From the NCBI GenBank assembly GCA_018814245.1, contig JAHIZN010000450.1, positions 1-19,466 on the forward strand: a stretch of 19,466 nt of DNA, written 5' to 3'. Source of the stretch: a bacterium. GTDB lineage: Bacteria > UBA9089 > CG2-30-40-21. Shown piece by piece: positions 1 through 10,800 of this stretch; positions within the stretch are counted from its first letter, which is position 1, and every line of letters begins with the position of its first letter. Position numbers and translations under genes: made by a program. The notes under the pieces were generated by a model. That model ran no database searches and was not told the DNA's origin. It saw only the letters and a list, made by a program, of their open reading frames with translations.

Positions 1-141
1 ATTATGGCAGGGACAAGCCCTGCAGCTACAGCTATTCGTGAGAAACTTGTAGCTGCGACCTGCCAGAGGTGCTCTCCTCTTGTGGTCGCCGTCTTCATTC
101 TGTATTCTGACTCCTGAATTCTGTATGCCTGAATAGTTACA
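1..141 (-). repeat. Dispersed MITE-like repeat, copy 1 (cut by window edge)
   Basis: This stretch is the reverse complement, with scattered changes, of 18526-18689. Both copies share the blocks around GCAGGGxCAAGCCCTGC, GTAGCTGCGACCTG, CAGAGGTGCT and CTTGTGGT. A 9-base stem (22-30 with 48-56, GCAGCTACA/TGTAGCTGC) is kept in both copies while the loop differs (17 bases here, 29 there). The right edge, CTGAATAGTTACA at 129-141, is the same terminal motif that ends the separate element at 18116-18300. The left edge lies outside the window. No ORF or transposase is visible in it. I call it a non-autonomous repeat; the family name is unknown to me. Confidence 0.75.
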
Positions 142-154
142 TTAATATTACGAG

Positions 155-164
155 AAGGGGGTGA
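155..164 (+). promoter_or_regulatory. Strong Shine-Dalgarno for the 35-residue ORF
   Basis: AAGGGGGTGA matches the extended ribosome-binding consensus AAGGAGGTGA at nine of ten bases. It ends six bases before the ATG at 171. This is the main reason for calling the short ORF a gene. Confidence 0.6.
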
Positions 165-170
165 TTTATC

Positions 171-278
171 ATGATGGGGATGTATCTATTCGTTGGAATG
201 GTTGTACTCTTTTTAATTATCCTTGCTGCCCCTACCCTTTATAATGACTGGAAGAAAGCTCATGGAATTACTAAATAA
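171..278 (+). CDS. Small single-pass membrane protein, 35 residues, unknown function
   Basis: The ORF begins with Met-Met-Gly-Met, so the initiator could be codon 1, 2 or 4; spacing to the ribosome-binding site favours codon 1. Residues 5-23 are almost entirely hydrophobic (YLFVGMVVLFLIILAAPTL) and long enough for one membrane span. A short polar tail with YNDWKKAHG and a final Lys follows. Positive charge sits only after the span, predicting N-out/C-in topology by the positive-inside rule. The ORF starts 30 bases beyond the end of the dispersed repeat and is convergent with the porV-like gene. I do not recognise a family. It could be a small membrane-complex subunit or regulator, or a chance ORF. 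Its case rests on the ribosome-binding site and the clean hydrophobic span. Confidence 0.5.
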   Translation: MMGMYLFVGMVVLFLIILAAPTLYNDWKKAHGITK

Positions 279-351
279 TATTTTAACTCGATAGTTTGTC
301 CCTTTTCTCCATTTCTCTTTTCCTACACATTTCAAAATGAGAGTTGCTGAC

Positions 352-1299
352 TTAAAACCGATACTGCACCGAAACATGATGGGAACTGCCCAGATCTCCA
401 AAGGGTTCCATGGCGTAATCAAGGCTGAACAGCCCAAAGCCATACCCAAACCCGGCAGTAAAGGCAGAATCATTGGCAGGACCACCCCTAACCCCAAGCC
501 TGGCAGTTAGGTTGTGTTGATAGGAGTACTCTACACCACAATTGAGAAAGGCATTGTTATCAGATGGAATAGTGGCATCGCAGGCAAGGTTCAAATCTAT
601 CTCTGGTACCTGACAGGCAACCCCTACGGTCAGGGTTGTGGGGAGGATTTCTTTTTTCTTGTCAAGCTGCAGTCCCTTTAGCGTAACATTTCTCAGCACT
701 GCCCCCATACTGGTGTACTTATTCATCCGGAACATTCCGCCAAGGTCAAGCCCAATGCCAATACCCTGATTACTATCAATCCTCTCAGAAACAATCTTGA
801 TATTCCCACCAGCAGAGTATTTCTTCCCTATCTTCTGTCCATAAGATACATCTATGGCTACATCACCTGCCTCAAATGAGCCGGTAGATTTGGCAGCATG
901 GTCGTAGCCGGGAATATCATCATGGGTAAGGTAGCTGATGCTGGTACCCATTACCCCTTTCTTGCGGGGGGTAATAATCCCCATGTACCCCATCTTCATG
1001 TCCTGAACATGAAACATGTAGCTAAATATTGCCTCTCGCCGTTTAATATTGGATAGCCCGGCCGGATTCCAGTATAAGGCATAGGCATCGTCTGCTAATG
1101 CTACCTGTGCCCCACCCATTGCCATTGCCCTTGCCCCGGCACCAATCTTTAAGAACTGTCCGCTCTTTGTAGCTACACCGCCAGCCGCTGCTGTGGTGGT
1201 AAGGATTGAAACTAACAGCATGGAAACAATAAATATTAGTGCCAGTATTGCAATTATCCTTGCCGCCATGTCATTGTGTTTGTGAATTGCGATTGTCAT
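352..1299 (-). CDS. PorV/PorQ-family outer-membrane beta-barrel protein
   Basis: This 315-residue protein has a short basic N-terminus, a hydrophobic stretch at about residues 12-33, and a likely signal-peptidase site after the Thr/Ala-rich segment near residue 39. The mature start carries the PorV/PorQ hallmark: FLKIGAGARAMAMGGA, then VALADD and LYWNPAGL (about residues 49-82). The rest is alternating, glycine-rich barrel strand sequence. The last residue is Phe, the usual outer-membrane-barrel end signal. Length fits the family (roughly 300-350). In type IX secretion, PorV is the FadL-like partner that binds cargo at the translocon and carries it to the surface attachment complex; PorQ is a paralogue. 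The start at 1299 is supported by AGGAGG six bases upstream; an internal Met at residue 11 is the alternative. The gene lies 261 bases downstream of the giant gene on the same strand. Which PorV/PorQ subfamily it belongs to cannot be decided here. Confidence 0.85.
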   Translation of the reverse strand: MTIAIHKHNDMAARIIAILALIFIVSMLLVSILTTTAAAGGVATKSGQFLKIGAGARAMAMGGAQVALADDAYALYWNPAGLSNIKRREAIFSYMFHVQDMKMGYMGIITPRKKGVMGTSISYLTHDDIPGYDHAAKSTGSFEAGDVAIDVSYGQKIGKKYSAGGNIKIVSERIDSNQGIGIGLDLGGMFRMNKYTSMGAVLRNVTLKGLQLDKKKEILPTTLTVGVACQVPEIDLNLACDATIPSDNNAFLNCGVEYSYQHNLTARLGVRGGPANDSAFTAGFGYGFGLFSLDYAMEPFGDLGSSHHVSVQYRF

Positions 1300-1304
1300 T
1301 ATTT

Positions 1305-1311
1305 GCCTCCT
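1305..1311 (-). promoter_or_regulatory. Shine-Dalgarno of the porV-like gene
   Basis: On the minus strand this reads AGGAGGC and lies five to six bases before the ATG at 1299. It favours this start over the internal Met codon ten residues later, which lacks a comparable site. Confidence 0.65.
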
Positions 1312-1560
1312 GTTTTGTTATGTTCTCTGCCCTGTGTCGGACGGGTGTCGGACAATCTCGGACAAGGACAAGGGGGTAGCACCTCTGTCACCCTATGCCC
1401 TTTTCATTATCTGCGTAATCAGCGATATCTGCGTGAGACAGGGACAAGGAGACAGCACCTCTGGTCACCCTGCCCCTACACACATTGGGCAGGCACGGGG
1501 GGTTGCCCCTACTTCTGATATTTCCCTCATTTTTAATTCATAATTCATAATTTTTAATTT
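1312..1560. repeat. Repeat-rich spacer between the giant gene and the porV-like gene
   Basis: No convincing gene is present. The spacer holds a near-direct repeat of about 40 bases (1361-1400 and 1437-1476, each a GACAxGGACAAGG head followed by AGCACCTCTG and TCACCCT). Short GTGTCGGAC repeats lie near 1334-1352. A perfect 7-base hairpin has arms at 1469-1475 and 1487-1493, and an AT-rich ATTCATA-type tandem lies at about 1536-1561. The 12-mer GTAGCACCTCTG (1376-1387) also occurs in the dispersed repeat near folE, so fragments of that family seem to have landed here. The hairpin is not followed by a T-run on the minus strand, so it is not a standard intrinsic terminator, and read-through from the giant gene into the porV-like gene remains possible. 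Confidence 0.6.
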
Positions 1561-1872
1561 TTATCGTACTATCGCCACCTTGCCAAAGCTATTCCCTGCC
1601 TGCTGGTTTGTTATCTGATAGATATACACACCGGTTGAAACCTCATCACCGTCGTCATTTTTAGCATACCAGATATACTCGCCAGTAGTCTTGCCCTCTA
1701 TTACCCTGACCAATTCTCCGGTAACGGTAAATATTTTAATCGTAACATTCTCGGTCAACCTTTCCTCATACGGGGCAGCTGTGCCGCCAAAGTGAATCCC
1801 TGTGTTATGCAATGGATTGCTGTTGGGCTTGTATGGGTTTGGATAAACCCTGACACTGCCAAGAACCGCTGC
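1561..1872 (-). other. C-terminal FlgD-like / type IX-style sorting domain
   Basis: Residues 5316-5418 start with VRVYPNPYKPN. They continue NVTIKIFTVTGELVRVIEG, then GEYIWYAKNDDGDEVSTGVY, and end FGKVAIVR. The VYPNP opening, the V-x-I-[FY]-x-x-x-G strand, the SxGVY motif and the basic last residue match both FlgD Ig-like domains and type A sorting domains recognised by type IX secretion. A true Bacteroidetes type A signal more often ends in KxxVxK/R after a shorter module, so the exact class is uncertain. It is the likely surface-targeting signal of the giant protein. Confidence 0.75.
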
Positions 1873-4800
1873 TGGCCTGAGTGGAATGCCGCGCAGTACA
1901 AAGGTAGAAAAATGCTCTGTCTGGGCACTTACTGTATTGGCTATTGGATCAACCGTTGATCCCTCTACTTCTTTCCACTGTTGTGTTATCTCATCCAGAT
2001 AACACACCTTCAGGGTAAACTCATCAAGTTGATACGGAACATTGTCCACAAACCCATCCTGATTAACATCCGGATAATGGAGACATATCGTCCTTTTACC
2101 GGTAATGGTGGGATAGGCATTAACCTCGGTCATGGTATCATCAACCCGATCCCATGACAGATCAATATCATCCTTGTTATTGGCACTACGAATTACATCA
2201 GGATTTACCGCCCTCGGATTATTTAATGGGTCGCGTCCAATAATAAGGTATGTGTCAACAGTAAGCACACCCGGCGGAATAGTAATCGATGCTGTTCCAT
2301 CTGTACTTGAGCACGATACAGTTGCATTTGGCTTAAACAACTCGGCAATGATTATTTCCTCAGATACACCTGAATAATTGCTCCAGCCCCCCACATTATT
2401 CCTTGCCCTGACCCGATACCAGAGGCTGTCACCATGCTTTTTGCCATCGAAACTAAAGGTGGTGGCTGATGTTCCACAAGTGATTGCCCTCCTGTTCCAA
2501 GCATCTGCATTAGGTGTCCTGCTGCCTGTATATTCCTGTAACTCATACTCCTCAATCCCTGATGCGGCTGATGATATACCCCAGTTTATGGTATATGTGC
2601 CGCCGGAAAAAAACTGCCCAGCAGCCGTAGGCGTTCCGGGTGATGATGGTGTCTCCATATCAAGGCTGATAGCGGCAGAAACTACATCCGAGATATTGCC
2701 TGCCCTGTCCCTCATCCAAAGGTACACGGTGTGTGTTCCGCTTGTTGTTCCAAGGGTAAGGTAAGCTGGCTTGTCCTGCTGCCATAAATCCTTATTCTTT
2801 ACTGCATCAGCATCCTCATTTATCAACCATTTAACATCCTCACTATCCCCGCCAATCTCAACCCTGATCAGCCTCGCACCGGTACACTGCGTGCCATTAG
2901 TCAGATGATCCCTCAAAAGCAGGGTTGGCGTTACGATGAATGTGTCATACTTCCAGTTATGGTTTACAGCTGCAATCCCGATATTGCCGGCAAAATCAAT
3001 TGCATCTAAGGAAACCGTGTATATGGTGCCATTCTTCAGCCCCACACTTGCCCCATTTAGCTTCACCATATTTTCACCGCGATACAGGGTCAATTCCGTT
3101 ACCTCATGTGTAGTATCAGATCCCCCGCCGCTTGGCTCAAATGTGAGCGTGCCCCTGGCTGCTTTCTCTGAAAGGCAATAACTAACTGTAATCGTACCCT
3201 TGCCTGCCCCATTTGCTGCCGGTGAGTTCAGGGTAATCTGTGGTGATATGGTATCCATGATAATAGAGGCATTTGCCGGGCTTGTATTGATATTGCCTGC
3301 CCTATCCTGAACCCAGAGCCAGCATTCCTTTATCCCCTCGCCAGCACTTAAGGAATATGCCGTGGGCATGTTTGTCCACAAGGGATTATCAATGGCTGGC
3401 ATTATCTTTTGTGTCTCGCTTAGCAGCCATTTTGCCACATCAGGATCATTTCCTGCATCTACCGTAACAACACTCGAATTGGTGTATGCTGCACACTTGG
3501 ACAGGGAAAGGCTTGGTGTACCAATGGTGGTATCATATTTCCAGTTATTAGCATATACAGGGGCAGCCTTGTTTCCTGCCAGATCGCTTGCCTGAATGCA
3601 GATTGTATAGGTTGCCCCATTAATCAATGTATCGCCAGCATTGTTCAGATCATTGCCCTTGATATACGAATCACCCTGCGGAGACAATAGCGTTGTTGCG
3701 GTCTGTGCCCCTTGCCCACCATAAAACACAAGCTGAAGGCTATTTTCTGCCAACGGCTCAGATGCCTGATAGCGAACCGTAATGGTTGCATTGCCATAGC
3801 CACCTGTTGACGGCGAGATAAGGCTTATCATCGGCGGAGAAATGTCATATCTCAGATTGTTTATCTGGGCAGCCGCATTTGATGTCCCGGCAGTTGCCTC
3901 TATCCTCAGGCTATATACCGCACCATCAACCAATTGGTCATAGGTGGTCTGGTTTCCATCATTATTCAGGTCATATCCCTGTATCTCGACATCATGCACA
4001 CCCCCAGACGCTACAAGCCCATTTGTAACCGTGTGTGGTGAATTTGGGTCATTAATGCCTGCAGAATAAGTAAACACTAACCTCAGGGAATCAGGATCAA
4101 CCGGCTGCTCAAGGGTATATCGGAGACGAATGGTCTGACTTGCTGCATCACCAGATCCGGGTGATTGGATAGAAATCCCCAGTTGTGCAGAGGTAGATGT
4201 TGTTAGAGTAATGGTTGCTGCAGTGTGATTGATATTTCCTGCTTCATCCCTGACCCAAAGATCTACCTGTTTTACACCCGCCTCCGCACTACTGAGATAA
4301 ACTGCAGTTGGTCTGGTACTCCTCCAGTCTGTTGACTGGGCGTTTTTACCCTCGCCAAGGAGCCAGGCCACTGCATCATCATCAACTATCTTAACATTAA
4401 CCAATCGCGATGCGGTTGATGTGGCCATCACCATGCTTGGTGTGCCGATATAATCATCATAAGTCCAGTTGGTTTTTGTTACTGTTGCAGAGAGATTGCC
4501 AGCCATGTCCTCTGCCTGCATGGTCACGGCATATGTTTGTCCATGGGTCAGGCTAAGCCCGGCAATGTTGATATTAGCTGTGTTCGTACCCCTGGCATAG
4601 GGCAGGGCAGCCGTTGCTTTCTTGTCATCAAACATAAGCTTCACGCTGTCTGGCTTAACATTTTCAGAAAGCACATAAACAACCTCAAGGTCATGATTAT
4701 CACAACCATTATTTGACGGCTTGAGCAGGGTAATTATCGGGATAGTTAGGTCGTATGTCCAGTTAATATTTGCTGGCATCATAGCCCTGTTCCCGGCAAT

Positions 4801-7800
4801 ATCCTCACCCTCAAGGCTTACGGTATAGATAGCACCATCCACCAATGGATATTTATTTACAAAAGAATGATCACCCTTTGAGGTATCAGTCAATACAATT
4901 CGATGAGGCGAATACCCATCATAACTGCCGCCGCTCCGAATAAAGCTTAATCGAAGCGTGCCTGAGGCAACATCCTCAGAAAGGCTGTATGAAACCAATA
5001 TCGTCTGTGTCCCGCAAAAGCCATCGGCTGCCGGCTGACTTAAGGTAATAAGCGGCGGCTCTGTGTCTATGGATATGCTCTTCATACAATGGCTCATATT
5101 GCCTGCTATATCCCTGACCCAGAGATAAACATTCTTCACGCCGCTGCCATTACTTAAATAAAATGCAGATGGCTTTGATGACAACCATCGCGAATCATTT
5201 GACTCTGGCGATGTGGTCTGACTTTCACTCAACAACCATCTGGCAACATCTGTATCTGTCCCAATATCTACACTTACTACCTGAGTCGTAGTAAATGTGC
5301 CCCCAAGCGAAAGGCTTGGCGTGCCAATGCTCACATCATATTTCCAATTCGAGCTGACTGCGGAGGCTGAATTTCCAGCCAAATCCATTGCCTCAAGCCT
5401 GACCGTATAGGTTGCCCCGTCCGTAAGACCGGGATTGTTCAATTCAAGTGTCTGCTTGCCAGCCTTTGGGCTTAAACCATTGCTTATGGTAATTGTCCCA
5501 AACAAAAGCTTGATTGATCCGGGTTGTATATCCTCAGAAAGCCAGTATTCAACCCAGATATCCTGATTATCAGCTGCCAGAGGTGCTACCTCCCCATTAT
5601 TAGATGGGTAAACAAGCCGCAGCTCTGGCGGGGTAGTATCATATGTCCAGTTGGCAGCAGAGGCAGGGAAGCTCGCATTTCCTGCCATATCACACGCCTT
5701 GATAGTTATCAGGTAGCTTGCCCCGTCCGTAAGCCCAAGGCTCTTGCCATTTAACACCACACTATTATCGCCGCGGGTTGTTGGCAGGGTCGTTGTTCCT
5801 CGTATCGTCCCATCCTCCTTGCCGCCTGTACGGACAAGGGTAACGCTTATACTTGCCGCATCCTCTGACAGATAATACCCAAGAGTCATACTGCCGTTAC
5901 CAAAGCCATTGCTGACAGGTAAATTTAACACCATTGCTGGACAGATTGTATCAAGCACGAGGCTCTGACTGCTGCCATTGATATTGCCTGCCCTGTCCAT
6001 AACCCACAGGTACACGGTCTTTGTGCCATCGCTTGAGCTTAAGGCAAATGCGGTTGGTGTAGCTGCCTCCCATTTGTCGCTAAGCAAGGAGGGCTTTGTC
6101 TTCTGCGTCTCGCTGATGATAGAAGATACCACATCCGGATCACAGGCAGCGTTAACTGCTGCAATATTTGAGGAGGTGTATTCCTGCCCGCCATTTAATG
6201 TTATGGATGGTGTGCCCACAACCGTATCATACACCCAGTTGGTATTGGTTACAGAAGCTGCATTTCCGGCATAGTCTGAGGCATAAAGGCTTACAGCATA
6301 TGTGCTTCCCTGTACAAGACCCCACTTGCTTCCATCAATGGTTATGCTGTTTTGACCATTATTCGCTGTTAAACCAGCGGTTATGGTTATGCTGCCAAAC
6401 ACGAGCCGCATACTTTCCGACAATGCCTGCTCCGAGAGATAATATTCAACAAGTATATCCTGATTATCTGTCCCGCCGCTTGCCGGGTATTTCAGGGTAA
6501 TACTTGGAGGCTGATGATCCGAATAGGTGGAGAGCATGATCCTTGCTGTTACCGGACGATTAGAGATATTGCCAAACTCATCCCTCATCCACAGGTACAC
6601 GGTTTTTGTGCCGTCACCACTGCTTAATGTAAACATGGTTGGCAGGGTGTCCCGCCAGCTGGTATCATCTGTCTTTGGCTTGCTTGTCTGCATCTCACTC
6701 AACAACCACCAAATAGCACCCTCTGTTGATACCTCCACCCTCACCACAGGTGAGGTGGTGTAGGTGCTGCTGTTGGTGGTTTGATCCCTTAAGATTAAAC
6801 CGGCTGTGCCAACGCTTGTATCATATCGCCAGTTAGCATGTGTATCTGTTATGCCTGTGTTCCCGGCAATGTCCGAGGCAGACAGGCTGACTGTGTATGT
6901 CCCATCAGGCAGCGTCAATGCAGGGATGAGTGTATGCGTGCCTGCCCTTGGTGATAACCCTGTGGTTACAGTGGCTCCGGAAAATATCAGCGTCAGTGTA
7001 TCTGTAGCCACATCCTCAGAAAGGCTGTACGATACCACCAATTGATTGTCTGTGTGATTAGCCTCAGGCTTTAGCAGGTTAATCTGCGGCTTGGTGGTGT
7101 CCATGGTGATTGTGCCCTGGCACGGTGATGGGCAGATATTGCCAACGCTATCCCTTACCCAGACGAAAATATGCTTGACACCATCGCCACTGCTCAAGGT
7201 AATCGTGGACGGCTTTGCTGACAGCCAGCTATCTGTAGGTAATGGCTGGGTTGTCTGTGTCTCGCTCACAAAATAGCCGGTTACATCTGTATCATCGCTA
7301 ATATTCACAGTAATCGTTTGTGTTGCCGTGTATGTCCCAAGTGTGAGTTGGGGCGTGAGAACAGAGTTGTCGTATTCCCATGATATAATGCTTGTGCTTG
7401 AGGTATTGCCTGCCAGATCACAAACCGCAAGGGTTACGGTGTATGTTGCCCCATCCCTTAGATAATCGTACATTGTCCTCTGCCCGTCGCTGCTTAAGTC
7501 AGCACCGTTCAAGGTAATACTGCCGCTCACGCCAGACACCAAAACCGTGTGCGGGGAGTTGGCATCATTCGGGCTAAGGAAGGTCAATGTTGCCGCTGCC
7601 GCTGGTTCAGAGGTTTGATAATATACATCAATGCTTTGATTGCTCACAGGCAGCATGGTCAGGGTCATGGCTGCCGGGATGGTATCCAGCACAATGCTTG
7701 CTGTGGCTGTCCCGCTTACATTGCCCACCGCATCCCTTGTCCAGAGGTACACGCTCCTTGTGCCTTGAACGGATCCAAGATCAAAGGCAACAGGCTCCTC

Positions 7801-10800
7801 ATCTATCCATCGCAAGTCTTCTGCATCAGGCTTGCCAGTTGTTGTTCCTATCAGCCAGCCGATTGCCTCAACATCATTATTCACGATTACACTCACCAAT
7901 GATGTCTTGGTGCAGCTTGCCCCCTGACTCAGAGTAAGTGTAGGTGTGGCAATAAGCGTATCATACTGCCAGTTGGAGTTTGACGCCTGTCCCAAATTTC
8001 CATACGCATCCGTTGCCTTCAGATTGACACTGTAGATGGCACCATTCTGCAACCCCATCCCTTTGCCTGAAACCATTAGATCATGCTGTCCCGCCAAGAG
8101 ACATGCCGTACCAAGCAGGCAGGAATGCGATCCATCAGCCATACCTCCTGTGCGGATAAATGTCAAGGTCATTATTGACACATCCTCTGAAATGGTGTAA
8201 TTTAACCAAATGCTTTCAGTGTCAACACCACCTGCCGCAGGGGAGATGAGATTGACCGTTGGCGGGATTGTATCCATGGTTGAGCTTAGGATAATGCTTG
8301 CTGTTGCCGCTGGGCTGACATTCCCTGCCCTGTCCTTTGCCCAGAGGTACACGGTCTTTGTGCCATCCACAGAGCTCAGGGTAAACTCAAGAGGCCTGGA
8401 ATTTATCACCGCTTCTTCTGTAGGTGTACCGAGTGTCTCACTGATTAACCAGCCTGTTGCTTCTAAATGCTCTCTGACGCTGACATCAACCCATGTACGA
8501 TGTGTGTAAACCTTGCTCCCGGTAATCTTATCCATCAAATAAAATGACGCAGACGCAATCTCTGTATCGTATGTCCAGTTGGTGTTGGTTGATGTTGCCC
8601 GATTATTATTCATATCTGACACGCTTAAGAGTACGGTGTAGGTTTGCCCATTGTTCAAGCCAAGGCTTGAGCCATCAAGGGTGATGGTGTTTGTTCCATA
8701 CTGCCCGCTCAGGCTGCCTGCTGGTACAGTAATTGTGCCAAAGGTAAGTATTGCACCCTGACACGGCTCTGACAAATAGTAGATAACCCTGATGCTACTG
8801 TTATCCACCCCATCTGTGGACGGGGTGATCAGTGTGACAATTGGTGGTGTATGATCCAGCGTATTATCCAGCCTGATACTTGCTGTTCCGGGCTGGCTGA
8901 CATTCCCTGCCCTATCCTTGACCCAGAGCCACACAGTTTTCATGTTATTGCCGGCACTAAGCTGGAAGGCAGCAGGCTTTGCTGATACCCACTGGCTGGA
9001 ATCCTCATCCGGCGTGGTAGTTTGCGTCTCACTCAATATCCAGCCCACTGTATCTGTTGCTGACTCAATCACCACACTAATCACCGCTGAATCTGTAACG
9101 CTGCCAATTGTTAGTGTTGGTGTATTAATCTCATCATCGTATCGCCAATTACTCACCACATTAGAGCTGCCCACATTCCCGGCAGTATCTGTCCCTATAA
9201 TCTGCACCGTGTATGTTGCGTTCTGTGTCAGTCCGCTGTCATCAATTGTACTAGTCCCAACACCACAGGTAATTGTATGCACCTGCACCCCGCCGGAACA
9301 AAATACCAGCATCATGCTTGATAGCTGCTCAGAAGCCGTGCCGCTAACAGCAATGCTATGATTGTCAACACCATTTGAGGCAGGCTTGTTCAGGATAATG
9401 GTTGGGGCAATGGTGTCGTATTGCCAGCTGCTGCTGTTACTCACGCAGGAATTGCCGGCATAATCCACTGCCGTAATGAACACGGTGTAGCTTCCATCTG
9501 TCAATTCAAGCAACAGCCCTTGCGTGTGTGTACCGCAGGCAAGGTTGGTCAGGCTTGTACCCACAACCTGCCCGTTACCGGCAAAGCTGATCGTTGCCGT
9601 TGCCACATCCTCAGACAGGCTGTAGGTTGCAACAATGCTTTGATTGCCCACAGACGGCATGGTAAGGACAATGGTCGCCGATATTGTATCCAGCACAATG
9701 CCTGCTGTGGCTGTCCCGCTTACATTGCCAACCGCATCCCTTGTCCAGAGGTACACGCTTCTGGTGCCCTCACCCGGCCCAAGATCAAGGCTCGCCGGCT
9801 TCTCAACCAGCCACCGCGGATCATTCTCATCAGGCTTGCCGCTCATTGTCCCTATCAGCCATCCGATTGCCTCAACATCATTACCCACGCTCACAGCAAC
9901 GGTTGCAGCCTTTGTGTGGCTTGCACCTTGATTCAGGGTAATTGTTGGTGTGGCGATGGATATATCGTACTGCCAGTTGATACTTGTGCCCTGTCCTGAA
10001 TTGCCCGCCAGATCGCACCCCTCAAGCCTGACTGCATAAACAGCCCCATTCTTCAGGTTCAGGGATGATCCGGAAAGCACCATCTCATAACTGCCCGCAG
10101 CAGTATTTCCAATCGTACAGGTATGCGGTGTATCTGTTGCACCGCCAGTACGGATAAAGCTTAAAACCAGCGTACCGCTGCCTATATTTTCAGAAAGGCT
10201 GTAGTTAAGGGTTATACTCCCATTACCAATCCCGCTTGATGCTGGCGAATTCAGGGTGATGATGGGTTTGGTGGTGTCCATGGTAATGACTGAAGCAGTA
10301 CCGCTGATATTTCCTGCCATGTCTTTACACCACAGGTACACGGTCTTGTTCCCATCCCCCAAGCTCAAGGAAAACACTAGAGGCTTACTATTCCATAACC
10401 CTGAATCCTCTGCAGGGCTGCTGCTATGCTCCTCGCTGATTATCCATTTTATCACATCTGATGAAGAGCTGCCAATAACCACATCAACCATGGCTGAATT
10501 AGTGTAGACAACGCTTTGTGTCAACCTGTCCCTCAGATAAAATGAGGGCAAATCAATCTGTGTATCATACAGCCAATTAGTAACCGCTGGTGTTGATGTT
10601 CCCCTGTTCCCGGCAAAGTCAACCATACTCAGGGTGACAGTATATGTTTGCCCATTTACCAGCCCAAAAAGGCTGCCGTCAATTACCACACTATTTGCCC
10701 CATAATTGCCGGTAAGGTTTGTTACTGTCCCTGTGTGCGTACCAAATACAAGCATGGCATCAATTGAGGTGCACGGCTCAGAAAGGCTGTAGCTCACGGT

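Noticed and set aside
213..497. 94-codon minus-strand ORF overlapping the end of the porV-like gene
   Set aside because: It is out of frame with a well-supported barrel gene and has no family signal.
1469..1493. Intrinsic terminator after the giant gene
   Set aside because: The hairpin is not followed by a T-run on the minus strand and lies some 70 bases past the stop codon.
1276..1543. Short plus-strand ORFs in the spacer
   Set aside because: They consist of translated direct repeats, with no ribosome-binding site or domain.
9421..9999. 192-codon plus-strand ORF, the longest of many antisense ORFs across the giant gene
   Set aside because: It lies wholly inside the Ig array on the opposite strand, has no recognisable domain, and similar antisense ORFs recur at equivalent points of the repeats (for example near 7549-7902). 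They are shadows of repetitive codons.
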